A stretch of DNA of 64,000 nucleotides from Noviherbaspirillum sp. Root189 (GCF_001428545.1 NZ_LMHZ01000014.1:58600-122599), one strand, 5' to 3'; counted from the first letter of the stretch, positions 35,766-45,399 are shown. Notes: generated from the sequence alone by a model not told the origin. A program made the numbers and translations.

Positions 35766-36426
35766 GCAGGCAGTTCATGGAGGCGCTGGCGATCTCGGCA
35801 ATCTTCGACAGGTAGTCGGTTGCCATTTCAGATCCGAAACGGTCCGGATCGGGGGAGCCGAGCACCAGCAGGCCAAACGCTTCCGGTGCGCCGCCGACAC
35901 GCAACGGCAGCATCGCGATCGACTTGACCGATTCGGCATCCTCGAGCCAGGCAGCAGCTTCGAAATCCTGGTTGGGACCGCAATAGGGCGCTGTCAATCC
36001 ATGGCAAAAAATCTTTGCATCGTCCGATACCGGCGCGGCGAACCAGGTATGGGCAAATTCCTCGGCCACGCCCCAGATACGCAGGGTGACGTGCGGCACC
36101 GAAAATATGGTCTGCAAGCCAATGACCAGGGTATGCGGCATATCGACATCATTGCGTGCCAGCAGCAACGAGCGTGTCCACAACAGAAATTTTTGCGTGA
36201 TCGCGTCGTTTTCCTGCGCAATGCGCAGCAACTCCGCCAGCCGTAATTCATGTGACTTGATCTTGTCACGCAAGACTTCCATCTGGCGCTCCTGCAGCGA
36301 GACAGCACGTCCGGCCAAAGGACTGGTCAGCTTGACCCGCGCGAGCAGTTCACTATGTTCTTCAAAAAAGTGAGGATTGTCCGACAGGAATTCGGCGACG
36401 GCGTTGGAGTCCAGTTCGTAAGTCAT
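35758..36426 (-). CDS. DUF484 family protein
   Basis: A 222-residue cytosolic protein. The ATG at 36424-36426 (MTYELDSNAVAEFLSDNPHFFEEHSELLARV) begins where the family begins. The first 90 residues are helical with a coiled coil, and the C-terminal part is GAF-like (VTLRIWGVAEEFAHTWF...; MLPLRVGGAPEAFGLLVLGSPDPDRF). It sits between dapF and xerC and overlaps the xerC start, the position in which DUF484 (YigA) is found in many proteobacteria. Function unknown. Confidence 0.88.
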   Translation of the reverse strand: MTYELDSNAVAEFLSDNPHFFEEHSELLARVKLTSPLAGRAVSLQERQMEVLRDKIKSHELRLAELLRIAQENDAITQKFLLWTRSLLLARNDVDMPHTLVIGLQTIFSVPHVTLRIWGVAEEFAHTWFAAPVSDDAKIFCHGLTAPYCGPNQDFEAAAWLEDAESVKSIAMLPLRVGGAPEAFGLLVLGSPDPDRFGSEMATDYLSKIAEIASASMNCLLA

Positions 36427-36622
36427 AGCGCAGTGTGGTGATGGTCGCAGCATTCGGAGGCCTGCATTGTCGCGTGCTGCTTCTTGCGTTAAGGCATGCC
36501 CGAGGTAAGGCGTGATTTTAACCGACATCCCGGCCCGCATGACGCCGTATTCGGAGGGAAAGGCAAGCCACGCAACTGTCCGATGCGTCGGATGTAGGGC
36601 GCGGCGGTGCGTCGCAGGATTG

Positions 36623-37474
36623 TCAAATTTCCATTTCGCCTTCAAACACCGTCACTGCCGGACCTGTCAGCATTACCGGAGAACCTGTGCCGGCCCAGGC
36701 AATTGACAACTCGCCACCGCGAGTCGCCACCTTGACTGGGGAGTCCAGCAGGCCGCGGCGAATACCAGCGACGACCGCGGCGCAGGCGCCGGTACCGCAG
36801 GCCAGGGTTTCCCCGGCGCCGCGTTCGAAGACGCGCAGCCTGATGGCGTGGCGATCGATGATTTCCATGAAACCGGCATTCACCCGCCGGGGGAAACGCG
36901 GGTGGTGTTCAATTGCAGGGCCATCAACATTGACGGGCGCCGTGTCGACATGCTCGACTACCTGCACCGCATGCGGATTGCCCATCGAGACGACGGAAAT
37001 CCATGTGGTCTTGTCATTGACGTCGAGCGGCCACAAGCTGTCACCACCTTCCGGTTTCGCTTCCAGGCCAGCAGCGTTGAACGGTACTTTTTCCGCATCC
37101 AGGATGGGTGCGCCCATATCGACGGTAATACGGCCGTCGGCTTCAAGTCGGGGCTCGATCACGCCAGCCATGGTCTCCACCCTGATAGCACGCTTGCCGG
37201 TCAGTCCCTTGTCGGTAACGAACCGGACAAAGGCGCGGGCGCCGTTGCCGCATTGCTCGACTTCACCGCCGTCGGCGTTGTAGATGCGATAACGGAAATC
37301 GACATTGTCCGACTGCGGCTTTTCCACAACCAGCATCTGGTCCGCGCCAACGCCGAAACGGCGGTCTGCGAGCGCCTTCCATTGCTCCGGCGTGAAGTCG
37401 ATGTGCTGGCTGATCGCGTCAATGACAACGAAATCATTGCCGGCCCCATGCATTTTGGTGAATTTGAGTTTCAT
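36623..37474 (-). CDS. dapF: Diaminopimelate epimerase
   Basis: Converts LL- to meso-diaminopimelate for lysine and peptidoglycan synthesis. The 283-residue protein has the N-terminal [19 protein letters not shown] and the two catalytic cysteines C75 ([10 protein letters not shown]) and C226 ([10 protein letters not shown]), one in each of the two pseudosymmetric halves. A 196-base gap without a gene separates it from the downstream DUF484 gene. Confidence 0.96.
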   Translation of the reverse strand: MKLKFTKMHGAGNDFVVIDAISQHIDFTPEQWKALADRRFGVGADQMLVVEKPQSDNVDFRYRIYNADGGEVEQCGNGARAFVRFVTDKGLTGKRAIRVETMAGVIEPRLEADGRITVDMGAPILDAEKVPFNAAGLEAKPEGGDSLWPLDVNDKTTWISVVSMGNPHAVQVVEHVDTAPVNVDGPAIEHHPRFPRRVNAGFMEIIDRHAIRLRVFERGAGETLACGTGACAAVVAGIRRGLLDSPVKVATRGGELSIAWAGTGSPVMLTGPAVTVFEGEMEI

Positions 37475-37538
37475 GCGAAAATTATAGTCGCTAGAGCAGA
37501 TTTCATTTTTGCGAGCGTCGTCCGATATTCAGGGTTCT

Positions 37539-38438
37539 TCAGGACTCCAGCGGCACAGTGGCCGGACTGTTTGCTGCGTACACGCTGGGCACACCCGGCG
37601 GCCGGGTCTTGAAACGTTTGTGCGCCCAAAAGTATTCGGACGGCGCTTCCCTGACACGATCCTCGATAAATGCATTCATATGGCGTGTTGCCGCCACCAT
37701 GTCCGTGCCGGGATAGTTTTCCCAGGCCGGGAAAAACCTGACTCTCCAGCCGCGATAACCGGGCAGGAACGTGGCGATGACCGGAATCACCTTGGCGCCG
37801 GTGGCTGCAGCGATCCGTGCCGGGGCGGTCAGCGTGGCCGCCGGAATGCCGAAGAAGGGCACGAATTCCGCATCCTTTTCGCCGAAATCCATATCCGGCA
37901 GCATGAAAAAAGGCAAACCTTCCCGCATTGCACGGATGATGGGTTTGACACCTTCCGCCCGGGAGAACAGCTTTACCGGGCGAAAGCGGGTACGTCCCTT
38001 GCGCAGCGCTTCATCGAATACCTGATTTTGCTGACGGGTATAGATGGAGCACAAGGCTGACTCGAGCATCACGGCGACGCCGGCGACATCGAGGCAGACA
38101 AAATGCGGACAAAGCAGGATGGTCGGCCCTGACGCAATGGCTTCAAGTGGCACGCCCGGTTCAATCACCAGCAAGCGTTTCAGACGTGCGTCGGAACCCC
38201 ACCACAATATGCCGCGCTCCAGCACACTGCGTGCATAGCCCTGGAAATGTTTCCTTGCGATATTGTGTCGCTCGCGCTCAGATATCTCAGGCATGCACAG
38301 CCGCAGGTTGGTGAGCGTAATCTTGCGGCGTGAACGTACTGTCGCAAACAGTAAAGTGCCGATCGCGTCGCCAATGCGGCCTAAAACGGGAAGGGGCAGC
38401 CAGTGCAGCAGCCACATCAGGCCTAGCAGCAATCTCAT
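37539..38438 (-). CDS. Lipid A biosynthesis acyltransferase (LpxL/HtrB family), second copy
   Basis: A 299-residue inner-membrane acyltransferase with an N-terminal membrane helix and the catalytic H-x4-D motif in CPHFVCLD. It also has an IYTRQQN segment and RAMREGLPFFMLPDMDFG, and ends with SEYFWAHKRFKTRPPG as in lauroyl/myristoyl transferases that add secondary acyl chains to lipid A. Its ATG overlaps the TAA of the upstream paralogue by one base (TAATG). Acyl-chain specificity cannot be read from sequence. Confidence 0.9.
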   Translation of the reverse strand: MRLLLGLMWLLHWLPLPVLGRIGDAIGTLLFATVRSRRKITLTNLRLCMPEISERERHNIARKHFQGYARSVLERGILWWGSDARLKRLLVIEPGVPLEAIASGPTILLCPHFVCLDVAGVAVMLESALCSIYTRQQNQVFDEALRKGRTRFRPVKLFSRAEGVKPIIRAMREGLPFFMLPDMDFGEKDAEFVPFFGIPAATLTAPARIAAATGAKVIPVIATFLPGYRGWRVRFFPAWENYPGTDMVAATRHMNAFIEDRVREAPSEYFWAHKRFKTRPPGVPSVYAANSPATVPLES

Positions 38439-39289
38439 TAATCAGTTTCCTGTTCGTTGGGAGGAGCGACGCCGTCCGGAACCTTGTATCGGTGGTAGCT
38501 CCAGAAATATTGTGCCGGACATTGCGCAATCATGTGTTCCATGGCGGCGTTGGCAGCGGTAGCCTGCGTCAGCGCTGATTCGCCAAGCGCCCCGGGCAGT
38601 TCCACCATACGCATGACATAACCTTTGCCATGAGGCAGCCGTTCCGCAAAGGTAATGATGACCACCGCACCAGTCATCTGCTGCAGTTTGCCCGGCAAGG
38701 TCATGGTGTAGGCGGGCCTGCCGAAAAAAGGTGCCCATATACCTTCGCCGTTTTGCGGCACCTGATCCGGCAGCAATCCAATCAGTTGGCCCTGGCGCAA
38801 GGCTTTCAGCAACATCCGTACGCCAGACAGATTGGCCGGCGCCAGCTTCAGTTTGCCACGTGCCCGTGCGCCTTCGATCAAGGGTTTGAGCGCAGCTTTG
38901 TGCGGCGGGCGATACAACACGGTGAGGGGCTTTTGGGCACCGACGACTTGTGCTGTGATTTCGAAGCAGCCGAGATGGGGCGTAAGAAAGACCACACCAC
39001 GTCCGGTTTGTAGCGCGGCTTCCACGACCTCCCAGTTTTCTATGCGCACGCTGCTGGCCACGCGCTGCGGATCTGCGCACCAGACGAATGGGAGTTCCAT
39101 GACATTCTTGCCAGCCTCGCTAATTGCCGACGATAAATGCTCTCCGAAGCCCGCCGCCTCGATGTTGTTTTTTAGTCTGCGCCGATAAGAAGGTGTCAAC
39201 AGGTAGACCAGCCAGCCAAGGATTGCGCCGATTGCATGTAACACCGGCAACGGCAACCTGGCGAGCAGGCGAAAAAGTATGACGAGCAT
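38438..39289 (-). CDS. Lipid A biosynthesis acyltransferase (LpxL/HtrB family), first copy
   Basis: A 283-residue paralogue of the following gene, with H-x4-E (TPHLGCFE), LPDQVPQNGEG and a C-terminal AQYFWSYHRYKVPDG. I prefer the ATG at 39287-39289 (MLVILFRLLARLPLPVLHAIG); an upstream TTG at 39352 would add 21 residues. The two enzymes together probably give a hexa-acylated lipid A. The gene is divergent from metK. Confidence 0.9.
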   Translation of the reverse strand: MLVILFRLLARLPLPVLHAIGAILGWLVYLLTPSYRRRLKNNIEAAGFGEHLSSAISEAGKNVMELPFVWCADPQRVASSVRIENWEVVEAALQTGRGVVFLTPHLGCFEITAQVVGAQKPLTVLYRPPHKAALKPLIEGARARGKLKLAPANLSGVRMLLKALRQGQLIGLLPDQVPQNGEGIWAPFFGRPAYTMTLPGKLQQMTGAVVIITFAERLPHGKGYVMRMVELPGALGESALTQATAANAAMEHMIAQCPAQYFWSYHRYKVPDGVAPPNEQETD

Positions 39290-39361
39290 TAAGATGCGCT
39301 TTAGAAAATTTTGTGATTTTTTTCCAGACGCGTAAAATATCACATGATCCAATTCATTTTG

Positions 39362-39367
39362 TATGAT
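39362..39367 (+). promoter_or_regulatory. Candidate -10 box of metK
   Basis: TATGAT lies just before the SAM-II-like element, at a distance that would start the transcript a few bases before its first stem. No good -35 box is visible. Confidence 0.35.
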
Positions 39368-39378
39368 ATGAAGCGGAT

Positions 39379-39434
39379 ATCCGCCGAGTTAATGACAACT
39401 TGCGAGGCGGAATACAAATTTCGCTAAAGCGTCG
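39379..39434 (+). promoter_or_regulatory. SAM-II-like riboswitch before metK
   Basis: The leader folds as the compact SAM-II pseudoknot: stem CCGCC (39381-39385) with GGCGG (39406-39410) encloses a loop with TTAA and TTGC. The 3' tail AATACAAATTTCGCTAAAGCGTC can pair back into this loop, GAC (39394-39396) with GTC (39431-39433) and GCGA (39402-39405) with TCGC (39421-39424). The loop TTAA...TTGC and tail AAAT..GCTAAA are the conserved parts of SAM-II as I recall them. It ends about 60 bases before the metK ATG. SAM binding would lower synthesis of SAM synthetase. Confidence 0.65.
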
Positions 39435-39493
39435 CAGGCACATTGGTTATGGCCGCGACATGGTCCTCACCAACTATTGATAGGAAGCCTGCG

Positions 39494-40657
39494 ATGGCAA
39501 ACGAATACCTCTTTACCTCCGAATCCGTTTCCGAAGGTCATCCTGACAAGGTCGCCGACCAGATTTCGGATGCAATCCTCGATGCAATCCTGACGCAAGA
39601 CCCGAAAGCCCGTGTCGCAGCCGAAACGCTGTGCAACACCGGTCTCGTCGTGCTGGCCGGCGAAATCACCACCACCGCGAATGTCGATTACATTACCGTC
39701 GCCCGCGACACCATCAAGCGCATCGGGTACGACAATGCCGACTACGGCATTGACTACAAGAGCTGCGCCGTACTGGTCGCGTACGACAAGCAATCCCCGG
39801 ACATCGCCCAGGGCGTCGACGAAGGCAAGGGCATCGATCTTGATCAGGGCGCGGGCGACCAAGGCCTGATGTTCGGCTATGCCTGCGACGAGACCCCGGA
39901 ACTGATGCCGGCCGCGATCTACTATGCCCACCGCATCGTCGAGCGCCAGTCGCAACTGCGCAAGGACGGTCGCCTGCCCTGGCTGCGCCCGGATGCGAAG
40001 TCGCAAGTCACACTGCGTTATGTCGATGGCGTGCCGGTCGCCATCGATACCATCGTGCTGTCGACGCAACATGCGCCCGAGATCGAGCACAAGACCATTG
40101 AAGAAGCCGCGATCGAAGAAATCATCAAGCCGGTCGTCCCGCAGGAATGGCTGAAAAATACGCGTTACCTGATCAATCCGACCGGACGGTTCGTGATTGG
40201 TGGTCCGCAGGGTGATTGCGGCCTCACCGGCCGCAAGATCATCGTCGACACCTACGGTGGCGCAGCACCGCACGGCGGCGGCGCATTCTCCGGTAAGGAT
40301 CCGTCCAAGGTGGATCGTTCCGCCGCCTATGCCGGTCGTTACGTCGCAAAGAACATCGTTGCCGCAGGCCTCGCAAAGCGCTGCCAGATCCAGGTGTCCT
40401 ACGCGATCGGCATCGCGCGTCCGACTTCGGTCATGGTGACTACCTTCGGTACCGGCAAGATCAGCGACGAGCATCTGTCGCAACTGGTGCAGGAATTGTT
40501 CGACCTGCGTCCCAAGGGCATCGTGCAGATGCTGGACCTGCTGCGCCCGATCTACGGCAAGACTGCGGCTTATGGCCACTTTGGCCGTGAAGAGCCGGAG
40601 TTCTCGTGGGAGCGGACCGACAAGGCCGCAGCGTTACGCGCCGCTGCCGGTTTGTAA
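39494..40657 (+). CDS. metK: S-adenosylmethionine synthetase
   Basis: Makes SAM from methionine and ATP in the cytosol. The ATG at 39494 has AGGAAG upstream and gives 387 residues starting [23 protein letters not shown]; the 17 codons before it are not family-like. Further motifs: the [21 protein letters not shown] signature and the P-loop-like [19 protein letters not shown]. It is the first of several methyl-cycle genes here (metK, ahcY, metF). Confidence 0.97.
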   Translation: MANEYLFTSESVSEGHPDKVADQISDAILDAILTQDPKARVAAETLCNTGLVVLAGEITTTANVDYITVARDTIKRIGYDNADYGIDYKSCAVLVAYDKQSPDIAQGVDEGKGIDLDQGAGDQGLMFGYACDETPELMPAAIYYAHRIVERQSQLRKDGRLPWLRPDAKSQVTLRYVDGVPVAIDTIVLSTQHAPEIEHKTIEEAAIEEIIKPVVPQEWLKNTRYLINPTGRFVIGGPQGDCGLTGRKIIVDTYGGAAPHGGGAFSGKDPSKVDRSAAYAGRYVAKNIVAAGLAKRCQIQVSYAIGIARPTSVMVTTFGTGKISDEHLSQLVQELFDLRPKGIVQMLDLLRPIYGKTAAYGHFGREEPEFSWERTDKAAALRAAAGL

Positions 40658-40660
40658 ACT

Positions 40661-41638
40661 ATGTCCACACGGCGGCGGTATCGGCACTCTCTGTCGATCA
40701 TGCGGATCTGCCAGACCGCCGCCGCAGTTTCGCTGGCCGCAGCCCTTGTGCCGGGTAATGCGGCCACCACATCTCCAGCCTCTAAACCTTCTGTCTCCGC
40801 TGCCCCCGCAGCAGTCAATCCTGACTGGTGTGAGCGCCTGACGCCGCGCTTGCCCGGCATTTCTGTCGCCAGCTGCAAGGCCGGCGGTCTCGTTCCGGTC
40901 GGTGCCATGTCACGCAAGGGTTTTCCCATCCTGATGCGTACGGTTCCCGCTGCGGCCAATGGCAAGCAGGAAGCGAAGCGCGTTTTGCTGCTGGGCGGGA
41001 TCCATGGCGATGAATTGACCGCTGCAGCCATCGTTTTCGAATGGATGAAGTGGCTGCCAACGCCGGCCGCGCAACAATTTCATTGGCACATTGCACCGGT
41101 GGTCAATCCGGACGGTTTGCTCGCGCACAAACCGCAGCGCGTGAATGCCAACGGCGTGGATCTCAACCGCAATTTCCCAACACCCGGATGGGAAAAGGAT
41201 GCCAAACATTACTGGACCAAGACGACCGGCAAGGATCCGCGTCGTTTCCCCGGCCAGTCGCCGCTGTCGGAACCGGAAACCCGTTGGCTCAATGAAGAAA
41301 TGGAACGCTTCCGGCCGGATGTCATCATCTCGGTCCATGCGCCTTTCGGCGTGCTCGATTTCGATGGCCCGGCCAAGGCCCCGCGAAAATTCGGCCGACT
41401 GCATTTCAGCCGCGTCGGCGTTTATCCCGGTTCCCTGGGCAACTATGGCGGGATGCACAAGAACGTGCCGGTGATTACGATTGAATTGCCGAATGCGCTG
41501 AAGATGCCGCCATCGGATGAGGTGCAGCGGATCTGGGGCGATATGCTGGTCTGGATTGCGCGCGATGCGCCGTCAAAGGCCGGCAAGTTCGATGTCCCGG
41601 GACCGCGCATTGCATCGAAGGTCTTGGTCGAGCACTGA
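40661..41638 (+). CDS. M14 family zinc carboxypeptidase, MpaA-like
   Basis: A 325-residue exported protein (signal-like segment about 14-36). It has the M14 zinc ligands in GGIHGDE (His and Glu) and the third His in ISVHAPFG, the substrate-binding NANGVDLNRNFP motif and a candidate catalytic Glu in ITIELPNAL. The pattern matches murein peptide amidase-like carboxypeptidases, which trim peptidoglycan peptides. A signal sequence suggests a periplasmic site, whereas E. coli MpaA is cytosolic. It starts 3 bases after metK, so both are likely in one transcript although no functional link is evident. Confidence 0.85.
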   Translation: MSTRRRYRHSLSIMRICQTAAAVSLAAALVPGNAATTSPASKPSVSAAPAAVNPDWCERLTPRLPGISVASCKAGGLVPVGAMSRKGFPILMRTVPAAANGKQEAKRVLLLGGIHGDELTAAAIVFEWMKWLPTPAAQQFHWHIAPVVNPDGLLAHKPQRVNANGVDLNRNFPTPGWEKDAKHYWTKTTGKDPRRFPGQSPLSEPETRWLNEEMERFRPDVIISVHAPFGVLDFDGPAKAPRKFGRLHFSRVGVYPGSLGNYGGMHKNVPVITIELPNALKMPPSDEVQRIWGDMLVWIARDAPSKAGKFDVPGPRIASKVLVEH

Positions 41639-41695
41639 CCTGAAAACAAGCCCGAACGCTAAAGCATTTTGGACTTCGGGCCAGCAGGACTACGG

Positions 41696-41701
41696 TATAA
41701 T
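41696..41701 (+). promoter_or_regulatory. -10 box of the ahcY transcript
   Basis: A perfect TATAAT ends 7 bases before the SAH riboswitch, the expected position for its transcription start. The -35 region (around TTGGAC/CTTCGG) is weak. Confidence 0.5.
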
Positions 41702-41708
41702 CTTTTAT

Positions 41709-41780
41709 TCCAAGGAGCGTTGCAGCACGGTGTTCCACATCGTGTCAGGCTTGGATATCTTTTTCGCAACGGCGCTCACG
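41709..41780 (+). promoter_or_regulatory. SAH riboswitch before ahcY
   Basis: The element matches the S-adenosylhomocysteine riboswitch: CCAAGGAGCGTTGCAGC at the 5' side, TCAGGCTTGG in the middle and GCAACGGCGCTCACG at the 3' side. The main stem pairs GAGCG..TTGC with GCAA..CGCTC. A second stem pairs CACG with CGTG, and the pseudoknot pairs CCAAG (41710-41714) with CTTGG (41750-41754). SAH binding is known to raise expression of the downstream ahcY, which removes this toxic by-product. Confidence 0.9.
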
Positions 41781-41817
41781 TTACTTTTTTCTATCTTTAT
41801 CAGGAAAGGAGGGCGTG

Positions 41818-43236
41818 ATGAGCGCCGTTATCTCGAACACCACATCCCAGGATTTCTTCGTCGCCGATCTGAGTCTTGCCGACTGGGGCCGCAAGGAAAT
41901 CAAAATTGCCGAAACGGAAATGCCTGGCCTGATGGCCATCCGTGAGGAATTCGCCGCTGCGCAGCCGCTCAAGGGCGCGCTGATCACCGGCTCGCTGCAC
42001 ATGACCATCCAGACCGCCGTGCTGATCCAGACACTGGAAGCGCTTGGCGCACGCGTACGCTGGGCATCGTGCAATATCTACTCGACACAAGACCATGCCG
42101 CTGCAGCCATCGCTGCCAACGGCACACCGGTATTCGCATTCAAGGGCGAAAATCTGGATGAATACTGGGACTTCACCCACCGCATCTTCGAGTGGCCGAA
42201 CGGCGAATTTTCGAACATGATCCTCGACGACGGCGGCGACGCGACACTGCTGCTGCATCTTGGCACCCGTGCTGAAAAAGACATCAGCGTCCTCGCCAAG
42301 CCGGATTCGGAAGAAGCGGTCTGCCTGTTCAATTCGATCAAAAAGAAGCTCGCCACCGATCCGACCTGGTACTCGACCCGCCTGTCGAAAATCCAGGGCG
42401 TGACCGAAGAAACCACGACCGGCGTGCATCGCCTGTACCAGATGCACAAGGAAGGCAAGCTGGCTTTCCCCGCCATCAACGTCAACGATTCCGTCACCAA
42501 GTCCAAGTTCGACAACCTGTACGGCTGCCGTGAATCGCTGGTCGACGGCATCAAGCGCGCCACCGACGTCATGGTTGCGGGCAAGGTTGCCGTGGTCGCT
42601 GGCTATGGCGATGTGGGCAAGGGTTCGGCACAGGCATTGCGCGCCTTGTCGGCACAGGTATGGGTGACTGAAATCGATCCGATCTGCGCGCTGCAGGCCG
42701 CCATGGAAGGCTATCGCGTCGTCACCATGGACTATGCCGCCGAACACGGCGACATCTTCGTCACCGCAACCGGTAACTACCATGTGATCACGCACGAGCA
42801 CATGAAGAAGATGAAAGACCAGGCGATTGTCTGCAACATCGGTCACTTCGACAATGAAATCGAAGTCGCCGCCTTGAAGCAATACACTTGGGAAAACATC
42901 AAGCCGCAAGTGGACCACGTGATTTTCCCCGACGGCAAGCGCATCATCCTGCTGGCGGAAGGCCGCTTGGTCAACCTCGGTTGCGGAACCGGCCACCCGT
43001 CGTATGTCATGAGCTCGTCGTTCGCCAATCAGACGATTGCACAGATCGAACTGTTCACTAACACCAAGGCGTATCCGGTTGGCGTATATACGCTGCCGAA
43101 GCACCTGGACGAAAAGGTCGCGCGCCTGCAGTTGAAAAAGCTGAATGCACAACTGACTGAACTGACTGAAGAGCAGGCCAGCTACATCGGCGTGAAGCAG
43201 AGCGGTCCGTACAAGCCGGATCACTACCGCTACTAA
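41818..43236 (+). CDS. ahcY: S-adenosylhomocysteine hydrolase
   Basis: Splits SAH to adenosine and homocysteine, keeping methyltransferases from product inhibition. A 472-residue protein starting at the ATG 41818 with GGAGG at good distance; a GTG one codon earlier is less likely. It has [34 protein letters not shown], the NAD-binding [21 protein letters not shown], and the C-terminal KPDHYRY that completes the NAD site of the neighbouring subunit. The gene is followed, after a gap of about 180 bases, by a holin-like gene and metF. Confidence 0.98.
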   Translation: MSAVISNTTSQDFFVADLSLADWGRKEIKIAETEMPGLMAIREEFAAAQPLKGALITGSLHMTIQTAVLIQTLEALGARVRWASCNIYSTQDHAAAAIAANGTPVFAFKGENLDEYWDFTHRIFEWPNGEFSNMILDDGGDATLLLHLGTRAEKDISVLAKPDSEEAVCLFNSIKKKLATDPTWYSTRLSKIQGVTEETTTGVHRLYQMHKEGKLAFPAINVNDSVTKSKFDNLYGCRESLVDGIKRATDVMVAGKVAVVAGYGDVGKGSAQALRALSAQVWVTEIDPICALQAAMEGYRVVTMDYAAEHGDIFVTATGNYHVITHEHMKKMKDQAIVCNIGHFDNEIEVAALKQYTWENIKPQVDHVIFPDGKRIILLAEGRLVNLGCGTGHPSYVMSSSFANQTIAQIELFTNTKAYPVGVYTLPKHLDEKVARLQLKKLNAQLTELTEEQASYIGVKQSGPYKPDHYRY

Positions 43237-43416
43237 CATAGCCAAGCCGCTTCGGCGGCGCATTGCCAGGGCAGGGCGCAGTGGTTTCGTTTGCATCCTT
43301 GCCGCTGGCGAGCGTCGCGGTTGTCTGCTCAGGCAAGTCCGTAGTTGCTTGGCCCGGTTGTGCTTGCCGCACAGCCGGGCTCCCTGTTTCTGCATTGCCG
43401 GCGAGAGGAGGTCGAC

Positions 43417-43758
43417 ATGCGTTTGCTGCTTACCTGGTTGATCAATGCCGCGGCGTTGTTCGCGGTGCCTTACCTGTTGAAGACGGTGTATATCGAAAAC
43501 TTCGTGGTGGCGTTGATCGCGGCCCTGGTGCTCGGACTCGTCAATACACTGATCCGTCCCATCCTGTTGTTGCTGACGCTTCCGGTCACGCTGCTGACAC
43601 TGGGGCTGTTCATTTTTATTGTCAACGGCATCATGTTCTGGCTGGTAGCCAATTTCGTCAGCGGTTTTTATGTCGCGGGCTTGTGGTCCGCCGTTGGCGG
43701 CGCCATCCTGTACAGCCTTATCTCGTGGGCACTCTCTGGTCTCTTGCTCAAAAAATGA
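43417..43758 (+). CDS. Phage-holin superfamily IV-like (DUF/4-TM) membrane protein
   Basis: A 113-residue protein with four hydrophobic helices and the loop LGLVNTLIRPILLLLTLPVTLLTLG, characteristic of the Mycobacterial-type 4-TMS holin family that is widespread in bacterial chromosomes. The ATG at 43417 has a strong GAGGAGG just upstream. Its stop overlaps the metF ATG (ATGA), so metF translation is coupled to it. The holin name reflects homology; no lysis function is implied. Confidence 0.8.
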   Translation: MRLLLTWLINAAALFAVPYLLKTVYIENFVVALIAALVLGLVNTLIRPILLLLTLPVTLLTLGLFIFIVNGIMFWLVANFVSGFYVAGLWSAVGGAILYSLISWALSGLLLKK

Positions 43759-44591
43759 CACAGAAAAATTTCAGCATCGAGTTTTATCCTCCGAAGACGC
43801 CCGAAGGCGTGGAAAAGCTGCGCATCACGCGCGCGAAACTGGCCGAACTGCAGCCGAAATATTTTTCGGTGACCTTCGGCGCGGGCGGTTCCACCCAAAG
43901 GGGCACGCTTGAAACCGTGCTCGACATCCAGCGCGAAGGGCATGAAGCGGCGCCGCATCTGTCATGCATCGGCAGTTCGCGTGACAGCCTGCGGGCCATT
44001 CTCAACGAGTACAAAGCGAATGGTATCCGCCGCCTGGTTGCCCTGCGCGGCGACCTGCCGAGCGGTTATGGCGCGTCGGGCGAGTTCCGTTATGCCAATG
44101 AACTGGTGGAATTCATTCGCGCCGAAACGGGTGACTGGTTTCACATCGAAGTAGCCGCGTATCCGGAAACCCATCCGCAAGCGAAATCGCCGCAGGATGA
44201 CGTGCAAAGCTTCGTGCGCAAGGTGAATGCCGGCGCCAATGCGGCGATCACCCAGTACTTCTACAACGCCGACGCCTATTTCCGGTTTGTCGACGACGCG
44301 CGCAAGGCCGGTGCCGACGTACCTATTGTCGCCGGCATCATGCCGATTACGAACTATTCGCAGCTGATGCGGTTCTCCGACATGTGCGGCGCCGAAATCC
44401 CGCGCTGGATTCGCCTCAAGCTGGCCAGCTATGGCGACGATACCGAATCGATCAAAGCCTTCGGGCTCGACGTCGTGACGGGATTGTGCGAAAGGCTGTT
44501 GGCTGGCGGCGCACCGGGCATGCATTTCTATACCTTGAACCAGGCTGCGGCAACCACGGCATTGTGGAAGCGGCTGAATCTGTCGGCATGA
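43755..44591 (+). CDS. metF: 5,10-methylenetetrahydrofolate reductase
   Basis: FAD enzyme that makes 5-methyl-THF for remethylation of homocysteine. The 278-residue protein begins MTQKNFSIEFYPPKTPEGVEKL at an ATG overlapping the preceding stop. It has the FAD-site segments SVTFGAGGSTQRGT and GIRRLVALRGDLPSG, AYPETHPQA and DVPIVAGIMPITNY. With ahcY and metK it forms the methionine/SAM cycle set of this region. Confidence 0.96.
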   Translation: MTQKNFSIEFYPPKTPEGVEKLRITRAKLAELQPKYFSVTFGAGGSTQRGTLETVLDIQREGHEAAPHLSCIGSSRDSLRAILNEYKANGIRRLVALRGDLPSGYGASGEFRYANELVEFIRAETGDWFHIEVAAYPETHPQAKSPQDDVQSFVRKVNAGANAAITQYFYNADAYFRFVDDARKAGADVPIVAGIMPITNYSQLMRFSDMCGAEIPRWIRLKLASYGDDTESIKAFGLDVVTGLCERLLAGGAPGMHFYTLNQAAATTALWKRLNLSA

Positions 44592-44659
44592 AATGATGCA
44601 GCTTTAGTATTGCGGCATTGGCGTATTGAAGTGCCAACTACTGACGAAGTACTGAAAAG

Positions 44660-44687
44660 AAAAGCGGCACATCGTGCCGCTTTTTTT
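44660..44687 (+). terminator. Terminator of the ahcY-metF unit
   Basis: A perfect 11-bp stem AAAAGCGGCAC/GTGCCGCTTTT with a 3-base loop, followed by more T. It lies about 70 bases after metF and could also serve the convergent gene. Confidence 0.9.
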
Positions 44688-44737
44688 ATGAAAATTGTAT
44701 TGGCATTGAAGCACAGCGAGCGCATGACCTTCCAAGC

Positions 44738-45304
44738 TTAGTCCCCAGCCTCAAGCTGCAGCGATTCGGTCATGACCACGTCGAGCGCAATGTCATGGAT
44801 GTCTGGCGCAAAGCTCACCATCGCCATTGTGTAAGCAATACCAATCGCAAGCGGGCGGGCTTCGGCGGCAAGTGTGCGATCGTAAAACCCGCCGCCATAC
44901 CCGAGACGAAAACCCTGGCGGTTGAAACCGACGCAGGGAACAAGAATAGCCTGCGGTGCGACGGCAGTCGAGGATACCGGAATGGCAACGCCGAACGCGT
45001 CTTTTTGCATCGGCTCGCCCGGCGTCCATGCGTTATAGCGAAGCGAGGCATTATTTTCCACGACAACTGGTAATGCCAGTTTTACACCACGCGCAGCGAG
45101 TACCTCATAAGCTTCCGATAAATCCGGTTCACTCCGTATTGGCCAATACACACCGAGTACATCGACAGGATGCCATTCCAGCCACGCGAGCAAGCGTTCG
45201 CCGATCAAACGATCCGAATGGCGACGAACTTCCGCGGCGATGCCTTGTCTGTTGGCAAGCAGTTGCCGACGCAACGCGGTTTTGACTGAACTTGATTCCG
45301 GCAT
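44738..45304 (-). CDS. 5-formyltetrahydrofolate cyclo-ligase
   Basis: Converts 5-formyl-THF to 5,10-methenyl-THF with ATP, so it feeds the same folate pool as metF next door. I place the start at the ATG 45302-45304 (MPESSSVKTALRRQLLANRQ), giving 188 residues; an ATG seven codons earlier is possible. The family signature is GFNRQGFRLGYGGGFYDRTL with the ATP-binding glycines; VYWPIRSEPDLS is the other conserved segment. Convergent with metF and divergent from slt. Confidence 0.9.
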   Translation of the reverse strand: MPESSSVKTALRRQLLANRQGIAAEVRRHSDRLIGERLLAWLEWHPVDVLGVYWPIRSEPDLSEAYEVLAARGVKLALPVVVENNASLRYNAWTPGEPMQKDAFGVAIPVSSTAVAPQAILVPCVGFNRQGFRLGYGGGFYDRTLAAEARPLAIGIAYTMAMVSFAPDIHDIALDVVMTESLQLEAGD

Positions 45305-45399
45305 AGTGATGATGCATCTCTCCATGTTCTCACATGCTATTCTAGAAGTTATGACCCTAGCGTGACCCCAGCACTTTTTAAAGAAAGCGGTTTTTTTAA

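Noticed and set aside
41669..41701. TTGGAC plus TATAAT as a full sigma-70 promoter for ahcY
   Set aside because: Spacing is 21 bases, too long; only the -10 box was kept.
43263..43754. N-terminal extension that would fuse 164 codons to MetF
   Set aside because: The extension is out of frame with the holin-like gene and not protein-like. MetF homologues start at the ATG overlapping the holin-like stop.
43417..43758. Prophage remnant based on the holin-like gene
   Set aside because: This 4-TM family is common in bacterial chromosomes outside phages, and no other phage gene is near.
41800..43761. 653-codon open frame on the minus strand
   Set aside because: Antisense to ahcY and the holin-like gene; no domain and atypical composition. 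An artefact of high GC at third positions.
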